Of a DNA stretch of 61,462 bases, positions 60,279 to 61,462 are shown piece by piece. The first letter of the stretch is position 1. The number at the start of each line of letters is the position of its first letter. The notes beneath the pieces are model-generated. The model worked only from the letters and a program-made list of their open reading frames with translations, was not told the DNA's origin and made no database searches. The stretch is from an uncultured Prevotella sp. Lineage in GTDB: Bacteria; Bacteroidota; Bacteroidia; Bacteroidales; Bacteroidaceae. The stretch covers positions 1 through 61,462 of the forward strand of contig UQFS01000021.1 in NCBI GenBank assembly GCA_900540375.1, written 5' to 3'. Position numbers and translations under genes: made by a program.

Positions 60279-61388
60279 ATGACATTATATCCTAAACTGA
60301 TAGAGCAAGCCCTGGCTACTGTCATCTATCCAGGCACGAAGAAGAATCTCATTGAGAGTGGTATGCTTGCCGATACGCCGAGCATCAACGGCATAAAGGT
60401 GAGAATCATTCTGGTCTTTCCCCGCAATACCGATCCGTTCTTGAATTCGACAGTGAAGGCTGCCGAGGCTGCTATCCATTATCACATCAGTCCCGAGGTC
60501 GAGGTGACGATTCAGACCGAGTTCAAGTCTGCGCCCCGCCCGACAGTAGATAAGCTGCTGCCGCGGGTGAAGAACATCATCGCCGTCAGCTCCGGCAAAG
60601 GTGGCGTGGGCAAGAGCACCGTTGCTGCCAACCTTGCCATCGCCTTGACAAAGCTTGGCTATAAGGTGGGACTGCTCGACACTGACATCTTCGGCCCCTC
60701 TGTGCCTAAGATGTTTGGTGTTGAAGACGCGCGCCCCAACGCAGTGGAAAAGGATGGTCGTGACTTGATCGAGCCGATCGTGAAATATGGTGTGAAGATT
60801 CTGAGCATTGGATTCTTTGTGGATCCCGACAAGGCAACGCTGTGGCGGGGTGGCATGGCAACCTCAGCGCTGAAGCAGCTCATTGCTGATGCCGACTGGG
60901 GTGACCTCGATTATTTCGTACTCGACACGCCACCGGGGACTTCCGACATCCATTTGACACTGTTGCAGACGCTCGCCATCACGGGTGCGGTGATTGTCTC
61001 CACTCCGCAGAAGGTTGCGCTGGCCGATGCCCGGAAGGGTATTGACATGTATCGCAACGACAAAGTCAACGTGCCCATCCTCGGTCTCGTGGAGAACATG
61101 GCATGGTTTACGCCGGCTGAACTGCCCGAGAACAAATACTATATCTTTGGTAAGGACGGTTGCAAGAACCTCGCCAAGGAGATGGGTTGCCCGTTGCTGG
61201 CACAGATACCTGTCGTGCAAAGCATCTGCGAGAGCGGCGATGCCGGTGAGCCTGCTGCCGTGAATGTGGACTCCATCGTGGGTCAGGCTTTCTTGAATCT
61301 GGCACAAGCTGTGGTCACAACCGTCAACGTGCGCAACAAGAAACTGCCGAAGACCAAGATCGTACAAGTCAATAACGGCAAAGAGTGA
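60279..61388 (+). CDS. apbC: Mrp/NBP35 family Fe-S carrier ATPase
   Basis: A 369-residue P-loop ATPase that assembles or transfers Fe-S clusters. An N-terminal MIP18/DUF59-like domain (about residues 1-95) is followed by IIAVSSGKGGVGKSTVAANLA (deviant Walker A), GLLDTDIFGPSVP, DYFVLDTPPGTSD and VSTPQKVALADARKGIDMY. The region where many family members have CxxC reads NMAWFTPAELPENKYY, without the Cys pair, as in other Bacteroidetes. The stop falls within a repeat, ACAGAGTAACAGAGTAACAG, that is also found after dinB. Confidence 0.92.
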   Translation: MTLYPKLIEQALATVIYPGTKKNLIESGMLADTPSINGIKVRIILVFPRNTDPFLNSTVKAAEAAIHYHISPEVEVTIQTEFKSAPRPTVDKLLPRVKNIIAVSSGKGGVGKSTVAANLAIALTKLGYKVGLLDTDIFGPSVPKMFGVEDARPNAVEKDGRDLIEPIVKYGVKILSIGFFVDPDKATLWRGGMATSALKQLIADADWGDLDYFVLDTPPGTSDIHLTLLQTLAITGAVIVSTPQKVALADARKGIDMYRNDKVNVPILGLVENMAWFTPAELPENKYYIFGKDGCKNLAKEMGCPLLAQIPVVQSICESGDAGEPAAVNVDSIVGQAFLNLAQAVVTTVNVRNKKLPKTKIVQVNNGKE

Positions 61389-61407
61389 CAGAGTAACAGA
61401 GTAACAG
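61387..61407. repeat. Copy of the ACAGAGTAACA intergenic repeat
   Basis: Directly after the mrp stop, GACAGAGTAACAGAGTAACA holds two tandem CAGAGTAA units. Closely similar sequence occurs at 9525-9537 after dinB and, inverted, at 9587-9672. The last 55 bases of the window show nothing else I can identify. Confidence 0.5.
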
Positions 61408-61462
61408 TTTATTGACAGAAGTTTCTTCTTTCTGGAATTTTCCCCAAAGGGTCCATAGGGAT

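Overview
The window is two unrelated pieces of DNA joined together. Bases 1 to about 1030 are AT-rich and look like Pasteurellaceae (Haemophilus): they carry a paired Haemophilus DNA-uptake-signal hairpin (core AAGTGCGGT, both orientations) between a tyrosine-phosphatase fragment and a sugar-efflux-type MFS gene that stops abruptly. From about 1031-1187 to the end the sequence has higher GC and is clearly Bacteroidales, most like Prevotella/Segatella: promoters of the TTTG - 19-21 nt - TAnnTTTG type occur in front of most transcription units, and there are HmuY, PorQ (type IX secretion), SusC-like, HU-like histone, AdoCbl ribonucleotide reductase and ExbB-ExbD-ExbD genes. A Haemophilus/Prevotella join suggests an assembly chimera from an oral-type community; that is inference.

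Layout. 1.2-2.4 kb: DUF4143 ATPase with a repeat array over its promoter. 2.7-6.0 kb: haem-acquisition operon (calycin-like lipoprotein, HmuY, HmuR-like receptor). 6.0-6.4 kb: two tiny membrane genes, one with a nonsense codon. 6.5-7.6 kb: HAD phosphatase and purN. 8.4-11.6 kb: dinB, a GNAT protein and a nitroreductase. 11.8-14.7 kb: class II ribonucleotide reductase and folB. 14.9-17.2 kb: cell-wall amidase and MCE/MlaD protein, ending at a perfect hairpin shared with convergent dnaA. 19.1-25.2 kb: plant cell-wall degradation (GH51 arabinofuranosidase, CE12 esterase, GH115 glucuronidase), followed by a SusC stump on the other strand. 25.9-32.1 kb: a GH18-deacetylase-GT2 fusion and a UvrD-type helicase with an exonuclease domain inserted in it. 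32.1-36.7 kb, reverse strand: AAA ATPase, Bro-N/DinD-like protein, OPT transporter, HU-like protein. 37.2-49.7 kb, reverse strand: clpB, ispH, DUF1573 protein, a giant alpha-2-macroglobulin, cmk and porQ. 49.8-52.4 kb: tonB, polyprenyl synthase, tatD. 52.6-56.0 kb: tRNA-Ser, an exbB/exbD operon and an Lrp regulator. 56.0-60.1 kb, reverse strand: folA, an rRNA methyltransferase and a decayed second GH115. 60.3-61.4 kb: mrp/apbC.

Most genes are core housekeeping. The TonB protein and the ExbB/D complex probably energise the haem receptor and other TonB-dependent receptors. The GH51, CE12 and GH115 enzymes would act together on arabinoxylan or pectin side chains. The less ordinary material is mainly non-coding: tandem dyad arrays covering the -33 elements of both AAA-type ATPase genes, two identical palindromes in the predicted leader of the HU-like gene, an orphan promoter-terminator unit of about 160 nt that could be a small RNA, and a palindromic repeat family of which one copy lies inside the signal-peptide coding region of the DUF1573 gene. 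No CRISPR array, rRNA, complete insertion sequence or prophage was seen.
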